A model generated the notes under the pieces. It made no database searches. It was not told the DNA's origin and was given only the letters and a program-made list of their open reading frames with translations. From assembly GCF_007970465.1 (NCBI RefSeq), contig NZ_CP042429.1:682001-746000 (forward strand): DNA of 64,000 nt, read 5' to 3'. Within the stretch, counting starts at the first letter, position 1; the number at the start of each line of letters is the position of its first letter. Source of the DNA: Corynebacterium nuruki S6-4. Its GTDB lineage: Bacteria > Actinomycetota > Actinomycetes > Mycobacteriales > Mycobacteriaceae. Positions 20,769-29,483 of the stretch are shown one piece after another. The position numbers and the translations under genes are program-made.

Positions 20769-22487
20769 TCAGGCTGCCTGTGCCGGCCCGCCGGGATCGG
20801 TTCCGGAGGCACAGTCGACAACCAACGGGCCCGACGCCACGGTGGTGGCGGTGACCCCTGCGGGGCCGGCCCAGTGCAGGGTGATCCCGTCGTCGGGGGT
20901 GTGTACTTTCCAGAGTTTCTTCGTCTTCAACTGGTGGTGGGTCCGGCACAGGCATGCGCAGTTGCGGATGCTCGTCGGCCCGTCACTGTCCGGGTCGGTG
21001 AACGGTGAGTTGATGATGTGGTCGAGTTCGCACCGGTCGGCCGGCACCCGGCAGCCGGGGAACCGGCAGCGGGCGTCCCGGCCGACCGCGGTGGCCCGGT
21101 GCAGGGTGGTGAACCGGTAGCAGCCGGTGTCGGTGAGATCCTCGATGTCGGGCAGGTCGCGGACCAGGTCGGCGGTGTTGATCAGGGTGGCGGTGGTGGC
21201 CGGGGACACCCAGCCGGTGCCGATGACGAACCCCGGACCACAGGCGGGGCCGGTGGGGCCGGTGGGGCCGGTCGGGCCGGTCGGACCGGCCTGCGGGGCA
21301 GTGCCTGGAGAACCCGGACCCGTCCCCGGGGCAGCCGGGCCGGCGGCAGGACTGCCGTTGTCGCCACCGTCGCCGTTGTCCGGGCCAGTGGGTCCGTCGG
21401 GGCCACCGGTGGAACCGTCGGGTCCGTCGGTTTTCGGCGTGTACACGTTGACGACGACCTTCAACTGGTCACGGTGACCACCCAGAATCTTCAGCATCGC
21501 CTCACCCCGGCACCGGATCATCCCCGGCGCCGGCAACGGATCCGCCAACGTCGCCACCGGCTCCTCCTCCGGCACACCGGTGTCGGCAGGGTTGTCGGCG
21601 GGGTCGCCGGCCGGGTTGCCGGCCGGGTTGATGATGCCGTCGACGATCCGACGGGCCGCCACCAACTCCGCCGACTCCTCCGACTCAGCCGACTCCGGCC
21701 CAGTTTCTCCGGCCGCACGCGCCTGCTGCGCCCGGAGGGTCTCCTGCTCAACCAGGAGCTCCTTACGCACCTCCAGCGCCGCAGCGGACAACGGTTCCCA
21801 CAGTCCGTCGGCGACCGACCGGTCCCCGCACTCCAGAGTGAACCGGGTACCCCGCCGCGTCAGCCCCACCGTCTTTCGCTCAGTCTCCTCGGTGTCGGCG
21901 ACCGGCACCGGTGCGACGTCGGTGAGGATCCCGTCGGTGGCGTCGCCGAGAGCCGGCACCGACCACACCGTCCCGTCCGGGGTGATCTGCATACCGATCC
22001 TCGAGGCGACCGCCTCGTCGACGGTGGCGGGCAGCTGCTGCCCGGCGGCGGCGAGGGCGCGGGCGTGCCGGTTGATGCGGGTCCAGATGATCTCGAGGTG
22101 TTCGACACTGTAGCGGGAGTCGGTGCGCATACGGTCGAACAGGGCCGGCATCCGCACCGCCAGATCCGCGGCGTGGGCGTAGCAGACGGCTTCGCGGTGG
22201 CCGCGGCGGCGGACGGCCTGGGCGGCCGACAGGCGGGCGTCGGCGCCAACGGTGGTGAGGAAGGCGACGAGGGTGAGTTCGGCGGTGTTCACCGGCCCGG
22301 CCAACTTCTGCGACAGACTGTTGTAGGTCTCTCCGCTGGTCGGTTCAGTACCGTGCGGGATATGCCGACCACCGCGGGGATGGTCCCCGCCGTCGAGCCG
22401 GCTGGTCCTGCCGCTCTCGCCGCCGCGCTTGTCGCTGCTGTTGCCGTGGTTGCCGTGGTTGTCGTCGGTGGGTGGTGTGGTGGTCAT
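20769..22487 (-). CDS. DUF222 / HNH endonuclease (13E12-type) protein
   Basis: 572-residue protein with a helical DUF222 region (about residues 55-270) and a C-terminal HNH nuclease domain: CRFPGCRVPADRCELDHI, then a second metal site in CLCRTHHQLK. Actinobacteria carry many such genes, often in several copies, and they are commonly linked to mobile DNA, but the substrate is unknown. Between the domains lies a low-complexity linker rich in Gly, Pro, Asp and Thr, including a run of GPT triplets. It starts with a strong SD (GGGAGGGGACC). It has replaced ribD beside ribE. No terminal repeats or transposase accompany it. Confidence 0.88.
   Translation of the reverse strand: MTTTPPTDDNHGNHGNSSDKRGGESGRTSRLDGGDHPRGGRHIPHGTEPTSGETYNSLSQKLAGPVNTAELTLVAFLTTVGADARLSAAQAVRRRGHREAVCYAHAADLAVRMPALFDRMRTDSRYSVEHLEIIWTRINRHARALAAAGQQLPATVDEAVASRIGMQITPDGTVWSVPALGDATDGILTDVAPVPVADTEETERKTVGLTRRGTRFTLECGDRSVADGLWEPLSAAALEVRKELLVEQETLRAQQARAAGETGPESAESEESAELVAARRIVDGIINPAGNPAGDPADNPADTGVPEEEPVATLADPLPAPGMIRCRGEAMLKILGGHRDQLKVVVNVYTPKTDGPDGSTGGPDGPTGPDNGDGGDNGSPAAGPAAPGTGPGSPGTAPQAGPTGPTGPTGPTGPACGPGFVIGTGWVSPATTATLINTADLVRDLPDIEDLTDTGCYRFTTLHRATAVGRDARCRFPGCRVPADRCELDHIINSPFTDPDSDGPTSIRNCACLCRTHHQLKTKKLWKVHTPDDGITLHWAGPAGVTATTVASGPLVVDCASGTDPGGPAQAA
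21246..21290. repeat. Five tandem 9-base units in the HNH gene
   Basis: Five head-to-tail 9-base units (consensus GGGGCCGGT, with CGGGCCGGT and CGGACCGGC variants in the last two) encode the Gly-Pro-Thr triplets of the HNH protein linker. The unit is a multiple of three, so gain or loss of copies keeps the frame. Copy number may vary between strains. Confidence 0.85.
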
Positions 22488-22753
22488 GGTCCCCTCCCGG
22501 TGGTCCCCGCCTGACCTCTCCTGATGTGCTCTACGTCACACAGTACCCCACCCACCGGACAGAGTCAACCACCTGTTCGAAATAATGTGGAACGCCTGTT
22601 CGTCGGACTGCATCCCGGCGTCCGACCGCGCTACTCCCCCGCCCGAACACCCGGAATGCCGCACAGGCAGGCCCACGGGCAGCGCTGTCCCATGCGCCAC
22701 CCGGCGCGACATCGGGCAAGGGGAAATTGTGTTCACCCCCGCACCCCACCATA

Positions 22754-24775
22754 ATGACCGCCATGCCTGCTTCCAGTGACAGCACGGACACCAGCGACAA
22801 TCCCGGTCATCCCGGCAATCCTGACGACGACAACCCTCCCAGTCCCGGCGCCACCCAGCGACAGGGCTTCCTGGACCAGACCCGGTCCACCACCGTCGGT
22901 ATCTACCCCGACGACATGCACCCCGGCCTCGTGCCCGGCATCAGCGTCGACGAACTACGCACCAGATTCGGCCTCGACAAGGTCGTCTTCGGCATCACCG
23001 CCGCGCTCATCGTGGCCTTCATTCTCTGGGGCGTCATCGCCCCGGACTCCGTCGGGGACACCTCCTCCACCATGTTCTCCTGGGCGATGGAGAACACCGG
23101 CTGGCTCCTCAACATCGTCATGATCCTCGGTCTCGTGATCATGATCTACCTGGCCTTCTCCCGCTTCGGGAACATCAATCTCGGCAAGGACGGCGAGAGT
23201 CCCGAATTCTCCCGGTTCTCGTGGATCGCCATGATGTTCGGTGCCGGCATCGGCGTCGGCATCTTCTTCTTCGGCCCCTCCGAACCCCTCTGGCACTACC
23301 TCTCCCCGCCCCCGCACACCGTGGACCCCGAGACCCCCGAATCACTCCACCAGGCCCTCGCCCAGTCCCACTTCCACTGGGGCCTGGCCGCCTGGGCCCT
23401 CTACGCCCTGGTCGGCGGCGCCCTCGCCTACAGCATCTACCGGCGCGGCCGCGTCTCCCTGATGAGCTCGGTCTTCCGCAGCCTGTTCGGCGACCGGCAC
23501 ACCGACGGGGTCGCCGGACGCCTCGTCGACATGATGGCCATCATCGCCACCCTCTTCGGCACCGCCGCGACCCTCGGCCTCTCCGCCATCCAGATCGGCG
23601 AAGGCGTGAAGATCGTCTCGGGCGCCTCCGACGTCACCAACACCGTCCTCATCCTCATCATGGCGGTCCTGACGGTCTGCTTCATCATCAGCGCGGTCTC
23701 CGGGGTCTCCCGGGGCATCCGTTACCTGTCGAACCTCAACATCACCCTCACCCTCGGTCTCGTCCTCTTCGTCTTCATCACCGGGCCGACACTGTTCCTG
23801 CTCAACCTCATCCCCTCCGGCATCGCCTCCTACGCCGACAACCTCATCGACATGATGGGCCGGTCGCTGTCGTGGGGCCAGGACACACTCGATTTCCAGG
23901 CGCAGTGGACCGCCTTCTACTGGGCATGGTGGATCGCCTGGACGCCCTTCGTCGGCATGTTCATCGCCCGGATCTCCCGCGGCCGCACCCTCCGCGAGTT
24001 CGCGGTCGTCACCACCCTGGTGCCGACGTTCATCCTCATCCTCGCCTTCACCGTCTTCGGCGGCACCGCGATCGCCTTCCACCGTGACGGCAAGGCCGGC
24101 TTCGACGGGTCCGGCACCTCCGAACAGACCCTGTTCAGCATGTTCGACCACCTGCCGCTCAGTGGCGTCATCCCGTTCATCGTGATCTTCGTGCTGGCGG
24201 TGTTCTTCATCACCTCGGCGGACTCCGCCTCCGTGGTGATGGGCACCCTGTCGTCGAAGGGCGACCCCGCCCCGCGGAAAATCATCGTCGTCTTCTGGGG
24301 TCTGTGCATGATGGGGATCGCCGTGGTCATGCTGCTGGCCGGCGGCGAGGACGCCCTGTCCGGGCTCCAGAACCTCACCATCCTCATCGCGATCCCGTTC
24401 TCCGTGGTGCTCATCGGCCTGGTGGTCGCCTTCCTCCGGGACCTCGCCACCGACCCGGCGGCGATCCGCCGCGCCTACGCGGAGAACGCCATCCACAATG
24501 CGGTGGTCAAGGGGCTCGAGGAGCACGGCGACGAGTTCGAGATCACCGTCGGCCGCGCCGAGGAGGGCCACGGTGCCGGCGCCGACTTCGACTCGACCGC
24601 CAGTGAGGTCACCGACTGGTACCGGCGGACCGACGAGGACGGCAACGAGGTCGACTACGACTACACCTCCGGCGAGTGGGGCGACGGCTGGTCCCCCGAC
24701 GACGCCCGCCGCGACGACATCGGGGACGAGGACGCCGACGGCGACCCCGCCACCCCCGGTCTCAACCGCGAGTGA
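22754..24775 (+). CDS. BCCT-family osmolyte/betaine transporter
   Basis: Sodium- or proton-coupled uptake carrier of the betaine/carnitine/choline family, acting in osmoprotection. A polar N-terminal tail of about 75 residues precedes 12 predicted membrane helices. The glycine-rich stretch GAGIGVGIFFFGPSEPLWHY and the tryptophan motif FYWAWWIAWTPFVGMF are the substrate-path signatures. An acidic ~75-residue C-terminal tail (many Asp and Glu) follows. The ATG at 22754 is chosen; ATG 22763 and a TTG at 22727 after AAGGGGAAA are alternatives. Substrate (betaine, ectoine, proline) cannot be told. The 3' end overlaps panE tail to tail by 14 bases. Confidence 0.9.
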   Translation: MTAMPASSDSTDTSDNPGHPGNPDDDNPPSPGATQRQGFLDQTRSTTVGIYPDDMHPGLVPGISVDELRTRFGLDKVVFGITAALIVAFILWGVIAPDSVGDTSSTMFSWAMENTGWLLNIVMILGLVIMIYLAFSRFGNINLGKDGESPEFSRFSWIAMMFGAGIGVGIFFFGPSEPLWHYLSPPPHTVDPETPESLHQALAQSHFHWGLAAWALYALVGGALAYSIYRRGRVSLMSSVFRSLFGDRHTDGVAGRLVDMMAIIATLFGTAATLGLSAIQIGEGVKIVSGASDVTNTVLILIMAVLTVCFIISAVSGVSRGIRYLSNLNITLTLGLVLFVFITGPTLFLLNLIPSGIASYADNLIDMMGRSLSWGQDTLDFQAQWTAFYWAWWIAWTPFVGMFIARISRGRTLREFAVVTTLVPTFILILAFTVFGGTAIAFHRDGKAGFDGSGTSEQTLFSMFDHLPLSGVIPFIVIFVLAVFFITSADSASVVMGTLSSKGDPAPRKIIVVFWGLCMMGIAVVMLLAGGEDALSGLQNLTILIAIPFSVVLIGLVVAFLRDLATDPAAIRRAYAENAIHNAVVKGLEEHGDEFEITVGRAEEGHGAGADFDSTASEVTDWYRRTDEDGNEVDYDYTSGEWGDGWSPDDARRDDIGDEDADGDPATPGLNRE

Positions 24776-25709
24776 GCTGAAGTTCCAGCAGTCCCCCGAC
24801 GAGGTCGAGCAGCGGAGTCGGCACACCGTGCTCCGCGCCGACCCGACGGACCGCACCGAGCTGGGAGTCCAGTTCCCCGGCGATTCCGGCGGCGATGTCC
24901 CGCTGCATCGAACTGGTGGCGTCCGCCGGCTGCGCGTCGACGAAGGCCACCGTGCGGTCGACCGCGTCGGAGGCCAGGGCGACACCCGAGCCCCGCGCCG
25001 CGGCGTCCGCCTCGGTGATCATGCCCACCAGGCTCGACCGCAGTGTGGTGCGCAGTACCCCGACGGGGCGGTCGGCGACGGCGCCGAGTGCGCCGAAGCA
25101 GGTGACGAACATCGCCTTCTCCCAGATGTCGCACCACAGGTCGTCGCGGACGATCCCCTCGATGCCCGCGTCGGTGAGGGCCTCGGCGAACCGGCCGAGC
25201 GCGGCGTCCTCCGTGCTGCCGCTCCCCTCCCACCGGCCGACGGTGTAGGTGGCCAGCGGCGGGTGGAACCGCACCGTCGCCGGGCCGGTGTGGATGAAGT
25301 AGCCGCGCACCACGCCGGGCCAGGTGCGCCCGGTGCCGACCGCGTCGGCGACGAGCCGGTGCGCCTCCACCGAGTTCTGGGTGGTCGCGATGACGGGATC
25401 GCCGGGGATGCCGGAGACCATCGCCGCAATCTGCGCCCGGCGGTCCGCCAGGGTCTCGCCGGTGGCCTTGACCGCGAGCAGCACCACGTCCAGCGGGTCA
25501 CCGTCGGCGGTGACCAGGTCCGCCGGTGCTGCCGCAGCGGTCACCGGCTGGTGCCGGGTCTCCCCGTCGACCTGCACCGTCAGGCCGGTGTCGCGGATCC
25601 GGTCGAGTGCGGCGCCGCGCGCCAGGACGGTGACCTCATGGCCGGCGGCCGCCAGCCGGGAGCCGAAGAATGTGCCGACAGCGCCGGCCCCGATGATTCC
25701 GATTCGCAT
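24762..25709 (-). CDS. panE: 2-dehydropantoate 2-reductase family protein
   Basis: NADPH-dependent reductase of the PanE/ApbA fold, normally giving pantoate for coenzyme A synthesis. The 315 residues start with the dinucleotide motif RIGIIGAGAVGTFFGSRL. Other blocks are VLLAVKATGET and ATTQNSVEAH, and the C-terminal helical domain has SSMQRDIAAG. The frame is open to 25766, but the ATG at 25709 directly precedes the Rossmann strand and has TAGGAT 7 bases upstream. It diverges from the phosphoribosyltransferase gene, with 44 bases between starts. Other ketoacid reductases share this fold, so the substrate is probable only. Confidence 0.85.
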   Translation of the reverse strand: MRIGIIGAGAVGTFFGSRLAAAGHEVTVLARGAALDRIRDTGLTVQVDGETRHQPVTAAAAPADLVTADGDPLDVVLLAVKATGETLADRRAQIAAMVSGIPGDPVIATTQNSVEAHRLVADAVGTGRTWPGVVRGYFIHTGPATVRFHPPLATYTVGRWEGSGSTEDAALGRFAEALTDAGIEGIVRDDLWCDIWEKAMFVTCFGALGAVADRPVGVLRTTLRSSLVGMITEADAAARGSGVALASDAVDRTVAFVDAQPADATSSMQRDIAAGIAGELDSQLGAVRRVGAEHGVPTPLLDLVGGLLELQLTRG

Positions 25710-25716
25710 GCTGAGC

Positions 25717-25745
25717 ATCCTATGCCCCGGCCGGTTCGCTACGAT
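25717..25745. promoter_or_regulatory. Back-to-back leaderless -10 elements, panE and gpt
   Basis: On the minus strand TAGGAT (25717-25722) lies 7 bases before the panE ATG. On the plus strand TACGAT (25740-25745) lies 8 bases before the ATG of the phosphoribosyltransferase gene. Neither start has an SD. The two hexamers are 17 bases apart, so the -35 contacts of each promoter would lie over the start of the opposite gene, and the two promoters probably compete. Confidence 0.5.
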
Positions 25746-25753
25746 GAACTGCC

Positions 25754-26263
25754 ATGAGCCCCACAACCGCTGACCGCGAGATCCTCACCTATGAACTGTT
25801 CGGCGACGCCATCAAAGAGCTGGCGCAGACCGTCGTGGACGACTACGAACCGGACCTCATCCTCTCCATCGCCCGTGGTGGCCTGCTCATCGGTGGTGCT
25901 CTCGGGTACGCCATGGGGGTGAAGAACGTGTCGGTGATCAACGTGGAGTTCTACACCGGCATCGGTCAGACCCTCGAGCAGCCGGTGATGCTGCCGCCGA
26001 CGCCCGAGGCGGTCGACCTGTCGGGGATGAAGGTGCTCATCGCCGACGATGTCGCCGATTCCGGGAAGACCCTCGAGCTGGTCCAGCAGTACTGTGCCGA
26101 GACCGTCACCGAGTCCCGCACCGCCGTGATCTACCACAAGCCGCGGTCGATCATCACGCCCGACTACGTGTGGAAGAAGACCGACCGGTGGATCGACTTC
26201 CCGTGGTCGTCCTTCCCGGTCATCACCCCGACGGGCCTCCCCACCGGCGGGGACGCCAGCTAA
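25754..26263 (+). CDS. gpt: Purine phosphoribosyltransferase, xanthine/guanine type
   Basis: Type I phosphoribosyltransferase that likely salvages xanthine, guanine or hypoxanthine to the nucleotide using PRPP. The 169 residues contain the PRPP loop VLIADDVADSGKTLELV and the conserved SIARGGLLIGGALGYAMG, with the C-terminal aromatic segment DRWIDFPWSSF stacking on the base. Base specificity is inferred from similarity to actinobacterial Gpt proteins. The stop overlaps the amidase stop by 4 bases, tail to tail. Confidence 0.85.
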   Translation: MSPTTADREILTYELFGDAIKELAQTVVDDYEPDLILSIARGGLLIGGALGYAMGVKNVSVINVEFYTGIGQTLEQPVMLPPTPEAVDLSGMKVLIADDVADSGKTLELVQQYCAETVTESRTAVIYHKPRSIITPDYVWKKTDRWIDFPWSSFPVITPTGLPTGGDAS

Positions 26264-27627
26264 CCGGTCAGCTCGGCGGCCAGGGCCACCAGCCGTTCCT
26301 CCCCGTCGGCCGGGCCCACCAGCTGCACGGACAGCGGCAGACCGTCGGTGCCGGTACCGGCGGGGACGGCCGCGGCCGGGAAACCGGTGACGTTCCACAT
26401 CGCCGTGTACGCCACCGGACCGGCGGCGGCGAGCAGGGTGCGCAGGGCACCCCGGCCTACGGTGGCGTCCGCCGGGCCCGGCCGGTCCGGCACGGTCGGG
26501 GTGAGCAGGACGTCGACGTCGTCCCAGACCCTGTCGAGGTCACGGGCGATGCGGACGCCGCGTTTCTCGGCCCGGCGCCGGACCGGGGTCCGAACCCAGC
26601 TGCCGAGCCGGACAAGGTTCCGGGTCCGGCGCTCCAGTCGGTCGGGGTGCTCCACCTCCGCGGCCTCGCTGCGGATACCGGCGAAGAACTGGGGGATGAA
26701 CGCCGCCGTGGGGTCCGGGTAGTGCGGGTCGTAGTCGATGACCGTGTGGCCGGCCGCCCGCAGCCGGTCCGCGGCCCGACGGACGGCACCGGCGTGCTCC
26801 GGGTGGAGCCTCCCGGTCTTCGCCGGCGGGGTCAGGCACACCCCGATCCGTTGCCGTGGTGCGGTCGCCGCACCGGCCGCGGCCGCGACGAGGGAGCCGA
26901 CCGGCCCGGCGCGGTGCTCGTCGGTGTCGACGTTGCCGTCGATGAGGTCGTGGACCAGGGCGGCGTCCCGCACCGACCGGGTGAGCGGACCGGTGGTCCC
27001 CAGCGCGTGCCACAGGTGCGGGTGCGGCGCCGGGGAGACCCGTCCGCGCTGCGGTTTCAGGCCGAACAGTCCGCAGTTCGCCGCGGGGATGCGGATCGAT
27101 CCGCCGCCGTCCCCGCCGAGTGCGAGGGGGACGAGACCGGCGGCGACCGCGGCCGCCGAGCCGCCGCTGGAGCCGCCGGGGGTGCGGGTGCGGTTATACG
27201 GGTTGCGGGTCACCCCGTCGCCGGTGGTCTCGGTGTACGGCCACGCGCCGAATTCGGGCATCCGGGTGGTGCCGATGATGACCGCGCCGGCGTCCCGGAG
27301 CAGCCGGACGACGCGGGCGTCCGCGGTGGCGGGGGTGCTGTTCGCCCGGGTGCCGTAGGTGGTCACCACCCCGGCGACGTCGATCTCGGACTTCACCGCG
27401 ACGGGGACGCCGTGGAGCGGGCCGCGGTCCGCCGGGGCGACCTCGTCGAGCTCCGCGGCCCGGTCCAGGGCCTCCTCGGCGAGGACGGTGGCGAAGGCGT
27501 TGAGGTCGCGGTCGTGGCGGGCGATGCGGGCCAGGGCGGCCCGGATCCCCGCGGTGGCGCCGTAGGACAGGCCGGCGACGGCCGCCCGCCAGTCGTGGGC
27601 GTCGAGGGTGTGCCAGGTGACCGTCAC
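26260..27627 (-). CDS. Amidase (amidase-signature family)
   Basis: Hydrolase of the Ser-cisSer-Lys amidase family. The 455 residues show the catalytic lysine in VPVAVKSEIDVAG, the glycine-serine signature TPGGSSGGSAAAVAAG and the nucleophile region GGDGGGSIRIPAANCGLFG. The open frame extends upstream, but the GTG at 27627 overlaps the stop of the FAD gene (GTGA), so the two are probably coupled. The substrate is unknown. Pairing with an FAD dehydrogenase and a facing MHS-type carrier suggests a small catabolic unit for an amide- or ring-bearing compound (inference). Confidence 0.85.
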   Translation of the reverse strand: MTVTWHTLDAHDWRAAVAGLSYGATAGIRAALARIARHDRDLNAFATVLAEEALDRAAELDEVAPADRGPLHGVPVAVKSEIDVAGVVTTYGTRANSTPATADARVVRLLRDAGAVIIGTTRMPEFGAWPYTETTGDGVTRNPYNRTRTPGGSSGGSAAAVAAGLVPLALGGDGGGSIRIPAANCGLFGLKPQRGRVSPAPHPHLWHALGTTGPLTRSVRDAALVHDLIDGNVDTDEHRAGPVGSLVAAAAGAATAPRQRIGVCLTPPAKTGRLHPEHAGAVRRAADRLRAAGHTVIDYDPHYPDPTAAFIPQFFAGIRSEAAEVEHPDRLERRTRNLVRLGSWVRTPVRRRAEKRGVRIARDLDRVWDDVDVLLTPTVPDRPGPADATVGRGALRTLLAAAGPVAYTAMWNVTGFPAAAVPAGTGTDGLPLSVQLVGPADGEERLVALAAELTG

Positions 27628-29288
27628 CGGAGCGCTCCGGCCAGTGCCTCGCCGACCCGCTTGCCGGAGTGGATGCAGCCGCCGAGGAAGGTGCCCTCCA
27701 GGGCGTTCCTGCCGTGCATCCCGCCGCCGCCGAAGCCTGCGACCTCCCCGGCGGCGTACAAGCCGGGCAGGACCGAGCCGTCGGAGCGGAGGCACCGGCC
27801 GGACAGGTCGGTCTCGATGCCGCCGAGGGTCTTGCGGGTCAGCACCCGCAGCCGCACGGCGATCAACGGACCGTGCTTGGGGTCGAGGAGCTTGTGGGGT
27901 GCCGCGGTCCGGATCAGCTTGTCGCCGAGGAAGTTGCGGGCGGTCCCGATGTAGTTGACCTGGGCATCCTTGCTGAACTTGTTGTCGAGCTGACTGTCGC
28001 GGTCCTCGACGGTCCGGCGGACCGCGGCGGCGTCCAGCAGATCGTTGCCGGCCAGTTCGTTCATCCCGGCGACGAGCTGGTCCAGGTCGCCGGCGATGAC
28101 CCAGTCCTCACCGTGGTCCATGAAGTTCTGGACGGCGACGTGCATGCCGGGGCCGACCTTGCCGGCGAGCTTCTTCAGTTCCTTGTCGGTGAGGTCGGGG
28201 TTCTGCTCCGAGCCGGAGAACATGAACTCCTTGGCGGCGATGGTGCGGTCGAGCAGGAACCAGCTGTAGCCGTGGCCGGTGCGCCCGATGTGGGCGAGGG
28301 ATGCGAGGTTGTCGGCGCCGGGGAAGAGATTGGTGGGCAGGCGGGTCCCGGTCGCGTCGAGCCACAGGGAGCTGGGGCCGGGGATGATGCGGATGCCGTG
28401 GTTCGGCCAGATCGGGTCCCAGTTCATCATCCCCTCGGTGTAGTGCCACATCCGGTCGGTGTTGACCGTGTTGGCGCCGGCGGCCTCGGAGATGCCGATC
28501 ATCCTGCCGTCGACATGGGCGGGGACGCCGGTGACCAGGTCGTCGGGGCAGTCGCCCCACCGCTCGGTGGGCCAGGACCGGCGGACGAGGTCGAGGTTGC
28601 CGCCGATGCCGCCGGAGGTGACGGCCACCGCGGCGGCCCGGAACTCGAAGGTGTCGACGACCTCGCGCGGGGAGGCGGTACCGCGGCCGAGTTCGTCGCA
28701 GGGGGCCAGGACGCTGCCCCGGACGCCGACGACGGCACCGTCCTCCTCGATGAGTTCGTCGACACGGTGCCGGAAGGCGAAGTGCACACGGCCCTCCTGT
28801 TCGGCGGCGAGCAGCGGTTCCCGGAAGACCCGGACGACCTCCGGGCCGGTGCCCCAGGTGAGGTGGAACCGGGGGACGGAGTTGCCGTGGCCGGAGGCGT
28901 CCCCGCTGCCGCGCTCGGCCCAGCCGATGGTGGGCAGCACGTTGAGGCCCAGGCCCTTGAGGTAGTCGCGTTTCTCCGTGGCGGCGAAGTGGACGTAGGC
29001 CCGGCCCCATTCGCGGGGCCACCGGTCGTCGGGGCCCTCGTCGTAGTCGGCGGAGTTCTCCCAGTCGCGCCAGGCCAGCTCCTCCGAGTCGTGGACACCC
29101 ATGATCTTCTGTTCGGGGCTGTCGACGTAGAACAGGCCGCCGAGCGACCAGAACGCCTGGCCGCCGAGGTTGGCCCGGTTCTCCTGGTCGAGGATGCGGA
29201 CGCTGAGCCCCGCCCGTTGTGCCTCGTAGGCGGCGACCATGCCGGCGAGTCCGCATCCGACGATGAGCACATCTGTGGTGTCTGTCAT
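27624..29288 (-). CDS. FAD-binding dehydrogenase, KsdD/fumarate-reductase-like
   Basis: 554-residue flavoprotein of the FAD_binding_2 group that includes 3-ketosteroid dehydrogenases and fumarate reductase subunits. The N-terminal FAD site is VLIVGCGLAGMVAAYEAQRAG, cited only as VGCGLAGMVAAYEA. LGGQAFWSLGGLFYVDSPEQ follows. The C-terminal FAD block is GLYAAGEVAGFGGGGMHG, then RNALEGTFLGGCIHSG. It is typical of proteins annotated simply as FAD-binding dehydrogenase. The ATG at 29288 has GGGAGA 5 bases upstream and is preferred to 29306. It is first in a two-gene unit with the amidase, and it diverges from an MHS carrier. Confidence 0.86.
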   Translation of the reverse strand: MTDTTDVLIVGCGLAGMVAAYEAQRAGLSVRILDQENRANLGGQAFWSLGGLFYVDSPEQKIMGVHDSEELAWRDWENSADYDEGPDDRWPREWGRAYVHFAATEKRDYLKGLGLNVLPTIGWAERGSGDASGHGNSVPRFHLTWGTGPEVVRVFREPLLAAEQEGRVHFAFRHRVDELIEEDGAVVGVRGSVLAPCDELGRGTASPREVVDTFEFRAAAVAVTSGGIGGNLDLVRRSWPTERWGDCPDDLVTGVPAHVDGRMIGISEAAGANTVNTDRMWHYTEGMMNWDPIWPNHGIRIIPGPSSLWLDATGTRLPTNLFPGADNLASLAHIGRTGHGYSWFLLDRTIAAKEFMFSGSEQNPDLTDKELKKLAGKVGPGMHVAVQNFMDHGEDWVIAGDLDQLVAGMNELAGNDLLDAAAVRRTVEDRDSQLDNKFSKDAQVNYIGTARNFLGDKLIRTAAPHKLLDPKHGPLIAVRLRVLTRKTLGGIETDLSGRCLRSDGSVLPGLYAAGEVAGFGGGGMHGRNALEGTFLGGCIHSGKRVGEALAGALR

Positions 29289-29345
29289 GTTCTCTCCCAT
29301 AGGCAACTAGCGTACGGCGCCCGTCAGATTTCCGCGGCGTCCCGC

Positions 29346-29435
29346 AAGTTCCCACACAATGAGATTTGACGTCCACCTTATGGTCGGAGTAACTTCCCGC
29401 ACATCGGTCGGCGCATCCCATTAAGTGGGAAACTT
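29346..29435. promoter_or_regulatory. Repeats in the FAD gene / MHS carrier intergenic region
   Basis: The 195 bases between the divergent starts contain three related elements: AAGTTCCCACAC (29346-29357), AACTTCCCGCAC (29391-29402) and, inverted, GTGGGAAACTT (29425-29435). The inverted copy is part of TCCCA-ttaag-TGGGA. Spacing of 45 and about 34 bases and position between divergent genes fit operator sites of a shared regulator, but no regulator gene is adjacent. Confidence 0.4.
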
Positions 29436-29483
29436 CGACCTGCTGACATATTCACGGACCCCCGAGACACTTCAAGAAGAGAC

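Noticed and set aside
21240..21300. Short regular repeats resembling a CRISPR array
   Set aside because: Units are contiguous 9-mers without spacers and encode Gly-Pro-Thr in frame in the HNH protein. No cas genes are nearby.
20769..22487. HNH gene as a complete mobile element or group II intron/homing unit
   Set aside because: No reverse transcriptase, transposase, terminal inverted repeats or target duplications could be seen at its edges.
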